In this document: positions 34,598 through 43,243 of the stretch, in pieces
How positions within the stretch are numbered: position 1 is the first letter of the stretch
Layout of the letters: every line of letters starts with the position of its first letter
DNA from: Bacteroidota bacterium
GTDB lineage: Bacteria > Bacteroidota > Bacteroidia > 2-12-FULL-35-15
Direction of reading: 5' to 3'
Assembly (NCBI GenBank): GCA_025963715.1
Contig: JAOQAG010000012.1
Location: forward strand, 62,001-126,000
Length of the DNA stretch: 64,000 nt
Program-made: the position numbers and the translations under genes
Notes under the pieces: generated by a model
Seen by the model: only the letters and a program-made list of their open reading frames with translations
Databases searched by the model: none
What the model was told of the DNA's origin: nothing

Positions 34598-35824
34598 ATG
34601 AGAGTAATTTACGTTTCTTACGATGGAATGACCGATCCTTTGGGACAATCGCAGGTGATCCCTTACCTCGCCGGATTATCCTCCCTCGGCCATACGATCA
34701 CGATCGTGAGCTGCGAAAAAAAAGAACGGTTTGAAAAACAGCAGCAGTACATTCAGCAAATGCTGAACAAACACAACATCAGCTGGTATCCGGTTCCATA
34801 CTCCCGCCTGCCATCGGTGCTTTCCAAACAATTTAACTTATCGGCAATCAACAAAAAAGTGCAGCGCTTGTGCAAAGAGCAAAAGCCGGAGATTATCCAT
34901 TGCCGCAGCTACATGGCAGCCCTGATCGGATTAAAGATCAAACAAAAATACGGTGTAAAATTTATTTTTGATATGCGCGGCTTTTGGGCGGATGAGCGCA
35001 TCGACGGCCAGATCTGGAGCATGAAGAACAAGATCCACAAACGTATTTATGCGTTTTTTAAAAAGAAAGAGATCGCATTTTTAGATCATGCGGATTATAC
35101 CGTCAGCCTTACGGAGAACGCAAAAAAAGAGATCCATTCCTGGAAAACGTTGCAAAAACAACCCATTCCGATTGAAGTAATTCCCTGCTGCGCCGATCTT
35201 GATCTGTTTTCACCGGCTTCGATAAATCCCGAAAAAATAAAACAATTAAAAACAGAATTGCACATCCGCGAAAGCGATTTGGTGATCAGCTACCTCGGCT
35301 CCATTGGTACCTGGTATATGCTGGACGAAATGCTTGATTTTTTCAGCTGCCTGCTGCAGAAAAACGTGCATGCAAAAATTTTATTCATTACGCCGGATGC
35401 ACCGGAACAGATCCTGAAAAAAGCAAGGGAGAAAAACATTCCTGCCGGAAAGATCATGATCCGCTCCGCCAGCCGCATGGAAGTGCCGCAATACCTCAGC
35501 TTATCAGCGATTTCCATTTATTTTATAAAACCGCTGTATTCAAAAAAAGCATCGTCGCCTACCAAAACCGCGGAGATCATGGGATTGGGGATTCCCATTA
35601 TTACCAATACCGGCATCGGCGACAGCGACCGGATCCTGAACGATGCTAAATCCGGTATTTTGATCAACGATTTTTCGGAAGCTGAATATACACGCGCAAT
35701 TGAACAAATTAATGTACTTTTAAAAATGGATCCTTCAAAAATAATGGAGGCATCCCGCAACTATTTTTCACTGGATAAAGGGATCCGTTTGTACAATTCC
35801 GTTTATCAAAAATTAAAATCATAA
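34598..35824 (+). CDS. GT4-type glycosyltransferase
   Basis: 408 residues. GT-B fold: MRVIYVSYDGMTDPLGQSQVIPYL at the N-terminus, IIHCRSYMAALIG and FIFDMRGFWADE in the acceptor domain; VISYLGSIGTWYMLDEML, FITPDAPEQILKKA and SPTKTAEIMGLGIPIITN in the donor domain, where TKTAEIMGLG corresponds to the EX7E region with one Glu visible. Divergent from the polymerase-like gene (97-base gap), so it begins a second transcription unit of the locus together with galE and the acyltransferase. Confidence 0.86.
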   Translation: MRVIYVSYDGMTDPLGQSQVIPYLAGLSSLGHTITIVSCEKKERFEKQQQYIQQMLNKHNISWYPVPYSRLPSVLSKQFNLSAINKKVQRLCKEQKPEIIHCRSYMAALIGLKIKQKYGVKFIFDMRGFWADERIDGQIWSMKNKIHKRIYAFFKKKEIAFLDHADYTVSLTENAKKEIHSWKTLQKQPIPIEVIPCCADLDLFSPASINPEKIKQLKTELHIRESDLVISYLGSIGTWYMLDEMLDFFSCLLQKNVHAKILFITPDAPEQILKKAREKNIPAGKIMIRSASRMEVPQYLSLSAISIYFIKPLYSKKASSPTKTAEIMGLGIPIITNTGIGDSDRILNDAKSGILINDFSEAEYTRAIEQINVLLKMDPSKIMEASRNYFSLDKGIRLYNSVYQKLKS

Positions 35825-35828
35825 TTCG

Positions 35829-35836
35829 TATTTTTG
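35829..35836 (+). promoter_or_regulatory. Candidate -7 box TATTTTTG before galE
   Basis: Matches TAnnTTTG and ends 8 bases before the galE ATG (35845), directly after the upstream stop codon at 35824. It is AT-rich context, so a chance match is possible. Confidence 0.35.
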
Positions 35837-35844
35837 CTGAGCTT

Positions 35845-36882
35845 ATGAATTCAAAAAAAAACATACTGGTTACCGGCGGAGCAGGGTACATTGGCTCCCA
35901 CACGATTATTGAGATTCTCGAAACAGCTGATTTTAATGTAATTTCAGCCGACAATCTTTCCAACGCTTCTGCAAAAACATTTGAACGGATCGAACAGATC
36001 ACCGGAAAAAAAGTACACAATTACGAGATCGACCTCTGTGATAAAAAAGCAGTAGAACAACTATTTGAAAAAGAGAAAAACATTGCAGGCATTATCCATT
36101 TTGCGGCATTCAAAGCCGTGAACGAATCGGTAACCAATCCGCATAAATATTACAGCAACAACATCAATTCGCTGTTGAATATTCTCGAAGCCTGCGTCAA
36201 CTATAACATTTCCAATTTTATCTTTTCTTCTTCCTGCTCTGTATACGGCAATATCAGCGAGCTTCCGGTAAAGGAAACCACGCCGTTCAGCAAAGCCGAA
36301 TCGCCTTACGCCTACACAAAACAAGCAGGCGAAGAAATTGTAAAAGATTATGCAGCGGCGCATCCGCAGCTTAACACCATTGCGCTGCGTTATTTTAACC
36401 CGGTGGGAGCACACATTTCCGGCCTTATCGGCGAATCCTCTTTGAACAAACCCAACAACCTTGTTCCCATCATTACCAATACCGCCGTCGGAAAAATTGC
36501 GCAAATGACCGTTTACGGAAATGATTATCCTACGCGCGACGGTACCTGCATCCGCGACTATGTACACGTAAGCGACATTGCCAATGCACATGTGCGTGCC
36601 CTGATGTTTTTACTCGACAAAAAAAACAAATCAAATTTTTCCATTTTTAATTTAGGCACCGGGCAAGGTGTAAGCGTATTGGAAGCCATCCATTCCTTTG
36701 AAAAAGTAAGCGGACAAAAATTAAACTACACCATCGGGCCCAAACGTGCCGGAGATATTGGCGCCATTTATTCCGACAATAGCTTTTCAGAAAAAACACT
36801 GGAATGGAAGCCTAAATACAACCTTGATCAAATGATGGAAACGGCCTGGAAATGGGAATTAGAACAACAAAAGGAAGGTTAA
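35845..36882 (+). CDS. galE: UDP-glucose 4-epimerase GalE
   Basis: 345 residues, typical length. An extended short-chain dehydrogenase: NAD-binding GGAGYIGSH (11-19), HFAAFKAVNES, catalytic Ser130 in FSSSCSVYG and the YxxxK pair Y155/K159 in SPYAYTKQ, with spacing identical to the E. coli enzyme. RYFNPVGAH and YGNDYPTRDGTCIRDYVHV complete the GalE signature. It interconverts UDP-Glc and UDP-Gal (or the N-acetyl forms), supplying galactose-type donors for this locus. The gene lies 20 bases after a GT4 gene and 3 bases before the acyltransferase gene. Confidence 0.95.
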   Translation: MNSKKNILVTGGAGYIGSHTIIEILETADFNVISADNLSNASAKTFERIEQITGKKVHNYEIDLCDKKAVEQLFEKEKNIAGIIHFAAFKAVNESVTNPHKYYSNNINSLLNILEACVNYNISNFIFSSSCSVYGNISELPVKETTPFSKAESPYAYTKQAGEEIVKDYAAAHPQLNTIALRYFNPVGAHISGLIGESSLNKPNNLVPIITNTAVGKIAQMTVYGNDYPTRDGTCIRDYVHVSDIANAHVRALMFLLDKKNKSNFSIFNLGTGQGVSVLEAIHSFEKVSGQKLNYTIGPKRAGDIGAIYSDNSFSEKTLEWKPKYNLDQMMETAWKWELEQQKEG

Positions 36883-36885
36883 TCA

Positions 36886-38028
36886 ATGACCGGAGAAAAA
36901 ACAATTCAGCAAAAAAAAGTCTTTTTTCCAAACCTCGACGGATTGCGTTTCCTGTGCTTTCTTTCCGTTTTTTTATTCCATAGTTTTTATACCGAATTTG
37001 ATTCCATCAAAAATTCCGGCGCCTACATTTTTGTAAAAAAAGACCTGTTCGCAAATGGCAATATCGGCGTAAATTTCTTTTTTGTACTCAGCGGTTTTCT
37101 CATCACCTATTTACTGATCGAAGAAAAAAATTTCCACAAAAAGATCGATATAAAAAAATTCTGGCTTCGCCGTATTTTAAGGATCTGGCCGCTTTATTAT
37201 GTATGCGTACTTTTCGGATTTGTTGCATTTCCTATGCTCAAGGCACATTTCGGACAAACGCCGAATGAAACCGCACACGTGATCAGCTACCTTACCTTCA
37301 CCAATAATTTTGATTTTATCAAATACGGTTTGCCCGATGCTTCCATCCTGGGCGTATTGTGGAGCATTGCCATTGAAGAGCAGTTTTATTTTGTATGGCC
37401 CATTTTACTCACTATTGTTCCGACAAAACATTATTTAAAATTATTCACCGGCATCATTATTTGTTCTCTCATTTTTCGCTGCATCTACACCGATCCGCTC
37501 ATGTATGAGCACCACACGCTTTCCTGCATGGGCGATCTTACCATTGGTGCGCTGGGCGCTTATGTATGCCGCATGCCGCAATTCCGCAGCCGGATCGAGA
37601 ACATGAGCAAAGTTTCTATTGCACTTATTTACGCGGCTTTTATCACCGTTTTCTTTTTCAGGGAACAGCTGTTGGAACGTAATTTTTACGTCCACATTTT
37701 CGAGCGTTCATTCATTGCCATGATTATTTTAATGATCATTCTGGAGCAGAATTTTGCCAAAAATTCCTTCTTTAAAATGGGAGGATTCAAGCAATTAAGC
37801 AAACTGGGGCTGATCTCTTACGGCCTGTATTGCCTGCATTTTATCGGGATCCTCATCACGGTAACCTTATCGAAAATGTATCATTTCAATACAAAACTGT
37901 GGATTGTACTACTGGTAGAAACGCCTGTGGCATTGTTCCTCACCATCATTATCAGCAGCATCAACTACCGGTATTTCGAAACTCCTTTCCTCAAATTAAA
38001 AGAGAAATTTGCTTACATTACCAGGTAA
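36886..38028 (+). CDS. Acyltransferase-3 family membrane protein (OafA-like)
   Basis: 380 residues with about ten transmembrane segments. The family signature is visible: FPNLDGLRFLCFLSVFLFHS with the conserved Arg and catalytic-type His near residue 32, FFFVLSGFLITYLL, FWLRRILRIWPLYY, and SIAIEEQFYFVWP. These proteins transfer acyl groups (often O-acetyl) to surface polysaccharide. No C-terminal SGNH domain is attached. The stop lies before the rel gene, whose own start is about 60 bases downstream, so this closes the glycan locus. Confidence 0.9.
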   Translation: MTGEKTIQQKKVFFPNLDGLRFLCFLSVFLFHSFYTEFDSIKNSGAYIFVKKDLFANGNIGVNFFFVLSGFLITYLLIEEKNFHKKIDIKKFWLRRILRIWPLYYVCVLFGFVAFPMLKAHFGQTPNETAHVISYLTFTNNFDFIKYGLPDASILGVLWSIAIEEQFYFVWPILLTIVPTKHYLKLFTGIIICSLIFRCIYTDPLMYEHHTLSCMGDLTIGALGAYVCRMPQFRSRIENMSKVSIALIYAAFITVFFFREQLLERNFYVHIFERSFIAMIILMIILEQNFAKNSFFKMGGFKQLSKLGLISYGLYCLHFIGILITVTLSKMYHFNTKLWIVLLVETPVALFLTIIISSINYRYFETPFLKLKEKFAYITR

Positions 38029-38057
38029 TTTCGCTTTTATAAAACAGCAGAATTTCG

Positions 38058-38065
38058 TATCTTTA
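38058..38065 (+). promoter_or_regulatory. Weak -7 box TATCTTTA before rel
   Basis: One mismatch to TAnnTTTG, 24 bases before the rel ATG at 38090. Low-to-moderate candidate. Confidence 0.3.
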
Positions 38066-38089
38066 CAACAGGAAAGAAAAAAAATTTGT

Positions 38090-40315
38090 ATGCAACCAGA
38101 GATTCCAATAGTTCCAATAGATTTAGAAGCCGAAAAGAAAGAAATATTAAAACGTTACCGTGCTCTTTTAAATGCCTGTAAACGTACGCTTGAAAAAGGT
38201 GATAAGCTCCTGATCCGCAAAGCATTTGACATTGCGCTGGAAGCACACAAGGACATGCGCCGCAAATCGGGCGAACCCTACATTTACCACCCGATTGCCG
38301 TTGCTCACATTTGTGCCGAAGAGATAGGGCTGGGAACCACTTCCGTTGTGTGCGCCTTGCTCCACGATGTGGTGGAAGACACCGACCTTACCCTTGACGA
38401 TATCCGCGGATTATTTGGCGAAAAAGAAGCAAAGATCATTGACGGGCTTACAAAAATTTCCGGAGTGTTCGATCAAAGCTCTTCCCTGCAGGCAGAGAAT
38501 TTTCGCAAAATGTTGCTTACCCTTTCGGAAGATGTGCGCGTGATCCTGATCAAGCTGGCCGACCGCCTGCACAACATGCGTACGCTCGACAGTATGAAGC
38601 GCGATAAACAATTAAAAATTGCTTCTGAAACACTTTATTTATACGCACCACTGGCGCACCGTTTGGGACTTAACGCCATCAAATCCGAACTGGAAGATTT
38701 AGGTTTGAAATACACCGAGCCGGAAGTATACAACGATATTCAGCAACGCTTAAAAGAAGGCGAGCCGGAACGCAAAAAATTTATTACCAAATTTATCGTT
38801 CCGATCAAAGAGATCCTCGAAGAACAAGGCTTAAAAGCCAAGATCATCGGCCGCCCGAAATCCATTTATTCGATCAATAACAAGATCCGCACAAAAGGTG
38901 TTCCCTACGAAGAAATTTACGATCTTTTTGCGATCCGCATCATCATTGACACACCGCCCGAAAACGAAAAATCCGATTGCTGGCGCGTGTATTCTATTGT
39001 TACCGATTTTTATCATCCAAGTCCGGAACGCTTGCGCGACTGGATTTCCACACCCAAAGCAAACGGTTACGAAAGTTTGCACACCACCGTAATGGGACCG
39101 GAAGGAAAATGGGTGGAAGTGCAGATCCGCACCCTGCGCATGGACGAATTAGCGGAAAAAGGATATGCCGCACACTGGAAATACAAAGACAGTGCAAATG
39201 AAAATCAACTGGACGAATGGATCCGCAAAATTCGCGAGATCCTTGAAAATCCGCAGGAAAATGCGCTCGAGTTCCTCGATGATTTTAAGTTGAATTTATT
39301 TGCCGAAGAGATTTTTGCATTTACTCCGAAAGGCGAAATGAAAACCTTACCGATCAATGCCACCGCGCTTGATTTTGCATTTGACATTCACACCAAAGTG
39401 GGTGAAAAATGCATCGGCGCCAAAGTAAATCACAAACTTGTTCCGCTTAGCTACAAACTAAAAAGCGGCGACCAGGTAGAAGTGCTTACTTCCAACAAAC
39501 AAACGCCGAAAGAAGACTGGCTGGGATATGTGGTAACGGCCCGTGCAAAATCAAAAATTAAAAATGCGCTCAAGGAAGAACGCAGAAAAGTATCGGAAGA
39601 AGGCCGCGAAATGCTGGAACGCAAATTCCATCATTTGAAGATCGATTTTACCGTTCCGAATATCAACGAGCTGGCCAATTATTTTAAATTGCCAAGCAGC
39701 CAGGAATTGTTTTACCGTGTGGCGGTTGGCAATATCAACATCAAACATCTGAAAGATTTCCGCCAGGAACAAGGCAAGATCGTTCACAAAACAGGAAGCA
39801 TTAAAAAAGCGGATGCCGCACCGTCGCTGGAACAAATGGTGGCAAATGCCCGCGGTAAATCCGATATGCTGGTGATCGGCGAAAATCTCAATAAAATTGA
39901 TTACAAGCTTTCGCCTTGCTGTACACCCATTCCGGGCGATGACGTATTTGGTTTTATTACCATCAACGAAGGAATAAAAATTCACCGTGTAAATTGCCCG
40001 AATGCCATCCAGCTGCTTTCCAACTATGCTTACCGCGTGGTGAAGGCAAAATGGACCAGCCAGGAGCTTATTTCCTTCCTTGCAGGAATTAAAATTACCG
40101 GCATCGATGAAGTGGGTTTGGTAAATAACATCACCAAAATTATTTCCAACGAGCTCAACGTAAACATGCGCTCCATCAGCTTTGACACCAATGACGGCAC
40201 GTTCGACGGAAGTGTAACCGTATTCGTACACGATACCAATCACTTAACGGAACTGATGAAAAAGCTGAAAAAAGTGAACGGTGTGTTGACGGTAACGCGC
40301 ATGGAAAGCAATTAG
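38090..40315 (+). CDS. rel: Bifunctional (p)ppGpp synthetase/hydrolase (Rel/SpoT)
   Basis: 741 residues from the ATG at 38090; an in-frame start at 38009 would overlap the acyltransferase gene and lacks homologous sequence. The HD hydrolase domain is intact (H67, HD at 92-93, ED at 96-97, D158 in LADRLHNMRTL). The synthetase domain follows (about 245-370: GRPKSIYSINNKI, YDLFAIRIII, ANGYESLHTTV, EVQIRT), then TGS (about 415-475) and an ACT domain (about 665-741). Controls the stringent response by making and degrading (p)ppGpp. The TAG stop lies inside a TTAGTCGTTAG word array. Confidence 0.95.
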   Translation: MQPEIPIVPIDLEAEKKEILKRYRALLNACKRTLEKGDKLLIRKAFDIALEAHKDMRRKSGEPYIYHPIAVAHICAEEIGLGTTSVVCALLHDVVEDTDLTLDDIRGLFGEKEAKIIDGLTKISGVFDQSSSLQAENFRKMLLTLSEDVRVILIKLADRLHNMRTLDSMKRDKQLKIASETLYLYAPLAHRLGLNAIKSELEDLGLKYTEPEVYNDIQQRLKEGEPERKKFITKFIVPIKEILEEQGLKAKIIGRPKSIYSINNKIRTKGVPYEEIYDLFAIRIIIDTPPENEKSDCWRVYSIVTDFYHPSPERLRDWISTPKANGYESLHTTVMGPEGKWVEVQIRTLRMDELAEKGYAAHWKYKDSANENQLDEWIRKIREILENPQENALEFLDDFKLNLFAEEIFAFTPKGEMKTLPINATALDFAFDIHTKVGEKCIGAKVNHKLVPLSYKLKSGDQVEVLTSNKQTPKEDWLGYVVTARAKSKIKNALKEERRKVSEEGREMLERKFHHLKIDFTVPNINELANYFKLPSSQELFYRVAVGNINIKHLKDFRQEQGKIVHKTGSIKKADAAPSLEQMVANARGKSDMLVIGENLNKIDYKLSPCCTPIPGDDVFGFITINEGIKIHRVNCPNAIQLLSNYAYRVVKAKWTSQELISFLAGIKITGIDEVGLVNNITKIISNELNVNMRSISFDTNDGTFDGSVTVFVHDTNHLTELMKKLKKVNGVLTVTRMESN

Positions 40316-40700
40316 TCGTTAGAAAATTAGTCGTTAGTAATTAGTATGTAGTCGTTAGATGTTAGTAGGTTATAGTTTGTAGTTTGTAGTTTGTAGCAGG
40401 TAGTCCGGAGACGGTATACATTTTATGATCGCGCAAGCGATCAAGCCTTTGCGCCCTATACTTATGCAATTAAATAACACACAATCCTCTGCGCCCTTCG
40501 CGCTCTCTTTGCGTTCTCTGCGGTTAAACAATCACAGCATTTCATCGCGCAAGCGATAATAATCTGCCATAATTATTTCACGCAAATAATCTGTGAATCT
40601 GTGGCTAAAACAACACTTGGCTCTCCGCGCCCTCTGCGCCTTCTCCGCGACCTTTGCGGTTAATCACCCATGCCCTGTTTTTGTGGAAAACTTTGCATTT
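40311..40700. repeat. Composite word-repeat block between rel and fur
   Basis: TTAGTCGTTAG words (40312-40356, overlapping the rel stop), AGTTTGTAGTTTGTAGT words (40373-40402), hairpins GATCGCGCAAGCGATC (40427-40442) and ATCGCGCAAGCGAT (40544-40557), CTTTGCGCC / CTCTGCGCCCTTCGCGCTC / TCTCTGCGGTT words (40487-40527 and 40621-40662), and an isolated GTGAATCTGTGGC at about 40593. The final 50 bases before fur are plain AT-rich. No gene is seen. Confidence 0.8.
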
Positions 40701-40751
40701 CCGTGCCAATAATTTTCGTATTTTTATATTCTAAAACCCTATTGGAAACAA

Positions 40752-41231
40752 ATGCCAGCAGTTGATACAAAAGAAACGGTAAAACAACTTTTTTCAGATT
40801 ACCTGACCACACACGGGCACAGGAAAACTCCTGAGCGTTTTGCTATTTTAAATGAGATCTATTCACATGGCGGACACTTTGATATCGAATCATTGTACAT
40901 CCACATGAAAAATAAAAAATACCGCGTAAGCCGCGCTACACTTTACAACACCATTGAGCTTTTGCTTAACTCAAGCTTAGTGACCAAGCACCAGTTCGGG
41001 AAAAACCTGGCACAATTCGAAAAATCCTATGAATACAAGCAACACGATCACCTGATTTGCCAGGATTGTGAAAAAGTATTCGAATTCTGCGATCCACGCA
41101 TTCAGCAGATCCAGAAAATGGCAGGCGACATCCTTGATTTTAATATTTCGCACCATTCGCTCAACCTGTATGGAAAATGTAACAAGCTAGCCACAGCAGG
41201 CGTGTGCGAAAATAAAAAGCTGAAAAAATAA
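40752..41231 (+). CDS. fur: Fur-family transcriptional regulator
   Basis: 159 residues. Winged-helix DNA-binding domain (about 8-90: [38 protein letters not shown]) and metal-binding/dimerisation domain. Visible metal ligands are HDH (98-100) and CQDC (103-106); the second C-terminal CxxC of classical Fur is not present as such, only two spaced Cys (about 143 and 152). It could be Fur, PerR or Zur; the regulator type is not decidable from sequence. It is followed 12 bases later by a STAS gene, suggesting an operon. Confidence 0.88.
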   Translation: MPAVDTKETVKQLFSDYLTTHGHRKTPERFAILNEIYSHGGHFDIESLYIHMKNKKYRVSRATLYNTIELLLNSSLVTKHQFGKNLAQFEKSYEYKQHDHLICQDCEKVFEFCDPRIQQIQKMAGDILDFNISHHSLNLYGKCNKLATAGVCENKKLKK

Positions 41232-41243
41232 AACCATAATCCC

Positions 41244-41591
41244 ATGATATTCGAGTACAAATTATCCGTTAAAAGTGGCGTCAATTGTTATCTCCTGCAT
41301 GGCGAACTGATTGATAAAGGCCAGGCCATGCCAATGCTTGACGAAATTAAGGCTGCTGCGGAAAAAGGAGAAAACAAGATCCTGCTTAACCTTGCTAATT
41401 TGAAATACATCAATAGCAGCGGGCTTAATGTGCTGATCAATATCCTCACCATATCGCGCAAAGCGGATGGAGACGTAGCTATTTGCAATGTGAATAAAAA
41501 AATAAACGAACTGCTTGTGATCACAAAGCTTAACAGCGTATTTAATGTGTGCGAAACGGAAGAAAAAGCAATCGCCGTTTTGAAAAAGTAG
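41244..41591 (+). CDS. STAS-domain protein (anti-sigma factor antagonist-like)
   Basis: 115 residues, a single STAS domain like SpoIIAA/RsbV. The phosphorylatable Ser region reads YINSSGLNVLIN (Ser58/Ser59), with Asn instead of the usual Asp before the SS pair. Such proteins bind anti-sigma kinases or act in partner-switching; no kinase gene is nearby, so the partner is unknown. It follows fur by 12 bases. Its TAG stop is the first three bases of a GTTCAAAG word array. Confidence 0.85.
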   Translation: MIFEYKLSVKSGVNCYLLHGELIDKGQAMPMLDEIKAAAEKGENKILLNLANLKYINSSGLNVLINILTISRKADGDVAICNVNKKINELLVITKLNSVFNVCETEEKAIAVLKK

Positions 41592-41901
41592 TTCAAAGTT
41601 CAAAAGTTTAAAGTTCAAAGTTTGCTGTGGGATCGCTTATGCGATTGCTTTTTTTACCACGAAGGCGCAAAGACGCTAAGAAAGAGAAAAGGAAATGTTC
41701 TTTAAAAATATCTGGTCGCTAATTAAAAAACACCGTTCACATATTGCCCCCTCTCTTGACTCTTGCGCTAAAGCTTCAGCGTCGGCGCATGGAGAGGGGA
41801 TGAAGGGGAGAGGTTTCAAACACAGATTAGTATATTAGTAAAAATTGGTATTTAGTAGATTACACAGATTTGTAAATTCGTAAAAATTCGTAATTCGTAA
41901 T
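41590..41901 (+). repeat. Ordered word-repeat region from STAS stop to purA start
   Basis: In order: GTTCAAAG array (41591-41624), TTTGCTGTGG word start, hairpin GATCGC-TTAT-GCGATT plus T-run (41631-41655), ACCACGAAGGCGCAAAG word (41656-41681), a CCCCTCTC...GAGAGGGG imperfect inverted segment (about 41747-41802), AGATTAGTATATTAGTA..TTGGTATTTAGTAG word (41823-41861), then TTCGTAAAAATTCGTAATTC words up to the purA ATG at 41902. No gene. The order closely matches that in 63469-63823 read on the minus strand. Confidence 0.85.
41631..41655 (+). terminator. Terminator-like hairpin within the repeat region
   Basis: GATCGC (41631-41636) pairs with GCGATT (41641-41646; one G-U pair) and is followed by GC and seven T (41649-41655), 40 bases after the STAS stop. 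Confidence 0.5.
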
Positions 41902-43182
41902 ATGAAAGTAGATGTATTATTGGGTCTTCAATGGGGAGACGAAGGTAAAGGTAAAATTGTAGATGTATTAACGCCAAAATACGATATCATCGGGCGTTTC
42001 CAGGGTGGCCCGAATGCAGGACATACATTGGAATTCAACGGGATCAAACACGTGTTAAGAACCATTCCTTCCGGGATCTTTCATGATACTGCCATTAATA
42101 TTATTGGTAACGGCGTAGTGATCGACCCTGTTGTGTTGATCGCCGAGATTGATGCACTCATTAAAATGGGCGTGGATGTAAAATCAAAATTGCTTTTTGC
42201 AAAAAAAGCGCATCTGATCCTTCCAACACATCGCTTGCTGGATGCGGCTTCCGAAGCTGCAAAAGGAAAAGAGAAGATCGGTTCCACATTAAAAGGGATC
42301 GGGCCAACATACATGGATAAAACCGGCCGTAACGGGATCCGCATCGGCGATATCTCATTACCGAATTTCAAAGATAAATACGATGCGCTCGTGGAAAAAC
42401 ACAAGCAGATCCTGAGTCATCTCAATTTTGAATACAACCTTCCGGAGATGGAACCGGAGTGGTTCAAAGCAATTGAAACACTCAAAACATACCAGCAAAT
42501 TGAAAGCGAACATTACATCAACAATGCGCTTCAAAACAACAAAGCTATTTTAGCGGAAGGCGCACAAGGCTCTTTGCTCGACATTGATTTCGGATCGTAT
42601 CCCTTTGTAACCTCTTCCAATACTATTTGTGCTGGCGCCTGCACCGGTTTGGGCATTGCACCTAACCGCATCGGTAATGTATACGGCATTTTTAAAGCCT
42701 ACTGCACCCGTGTGGGCAGCGGACCTTTCCCTACCGAACTGCATGATGAAATTGGCGATCAGATCCGTAACAACGGCCGCGAGTTTGGTTCCGTAACCGG
42801 GCGCCCGCGCCGTACCGGCTGGCTGGATCTTCCGGCATTAAAATATGCAGTAATGATCAACGGTGTTACCGAATTGCTGATGATGAAAGCCGACATCCTG
42901 AGTGGATTTGATACCATCAAAGTATGTACAGCCTACAATTACGAAGGAAAACAAATTGATTATTTACCGTTCGATTATTCTCCTGAATTATTAAGCCCGG
43001 TTTATACCGAATTAAAAGGCTGGAACCAGGATCTGACAGGATTAAATAGCCCGGATCAGATGCCACAAGCGTTGAACGATTACATTACTTATATCGAAAA
43101 AGCTACCGGTGTTCCGATCTCTGTTGTGTCTGTAGGACCGGATCGTACACAAACACTGATTCGTAAAAAAGAATTGGTATAG
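41902..43182 (+). CDS. purA: Adenylosuccinate synthetase PurA
   Basis: 426 residues, standard length. It makes adenylosuccinate from IMP, GTP and aspartate, the first committed step to AMP. The N-terminal GLQWGDEGKGKIVD P-loop (8-21), GGPNAGHT, GPTYMDKTGRNGIRIGD, AEGAQGSLLDIDFGSYPFVTSS split over 215-240, GPFPTEL and TGRPRRTGWLD are all in place. The ATG is fixed by the MKVDVLLGLQWG N-terminus; the 60 bases before it are word repeats with no space for a conventional promoter other than within them. Confidence 0.97.
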   Translation: MKVDVLLGLQWGDEGKGKIVDVLTPKYDIIGRFQGGPNAGHTLEFNGIKHVLRTIPSGIFHDTAINIIGNGVVIDPVVLIAEIDALIKMGVDVKSKLLFAKKAHLILPTHRLLDAASEAAKGKEKIGSTLKGIGPTYMDKTGRNGIRIGDISLPNFKDKYDALVEKHKQILSHLNFEYNLPEMEPEWFKAIETLKTYQQIESEHYINNALQNNKAILAEGAQGSLLDIDFGSYPFVTSSNTICAGACTGLGIAPNRIGNVYGIFKAYCTRVGSGPFPTELHDEIGDQIRNNGREFGSVTGRPRRTGWLDLPALKYAVMINGVTELLMMKADILSGFDTIKVCTAYNYEGKQIDYLPFDYSPELLSPVYTELKGWNQDLTGLNSPDQMPQALNDYITYIEKATGVPISVVSVGPDRTQTLIRKKELV

Positions 43183-43202
43183 TAATTGTCTGGATACCTT
43201 TG
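43174..43202 (+). promoter_or_regulatory. Promoter candidate: TTG, 18-base spacer, TACCTTTG
   Basis: TTG at 43174-43176 (inside the last codons of purA) and TACCTTTG at 43195-43202 fit a Bacteroidota promoter; the OstA-like gene starts at 43244, giving a leader of about 35 bases. Confidence 0.5.
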
Positions 43203-43243
43203 AGGATCAGTTTCTCAAGACATTGATAAAGCAATAAAAAAGA

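Noticed and set aside
39551-40243. 230-codon minus-strand frame
   Set aside because: Antisense to the well-conserved rel gene; no recognisable domain.
41244-41591. STAS protein as part of a sigma-factor partner-switching operon
   Set aside because: No anti-sigma kinase, phosphatase or sigma gene is adjacent; only Fur precedes it.
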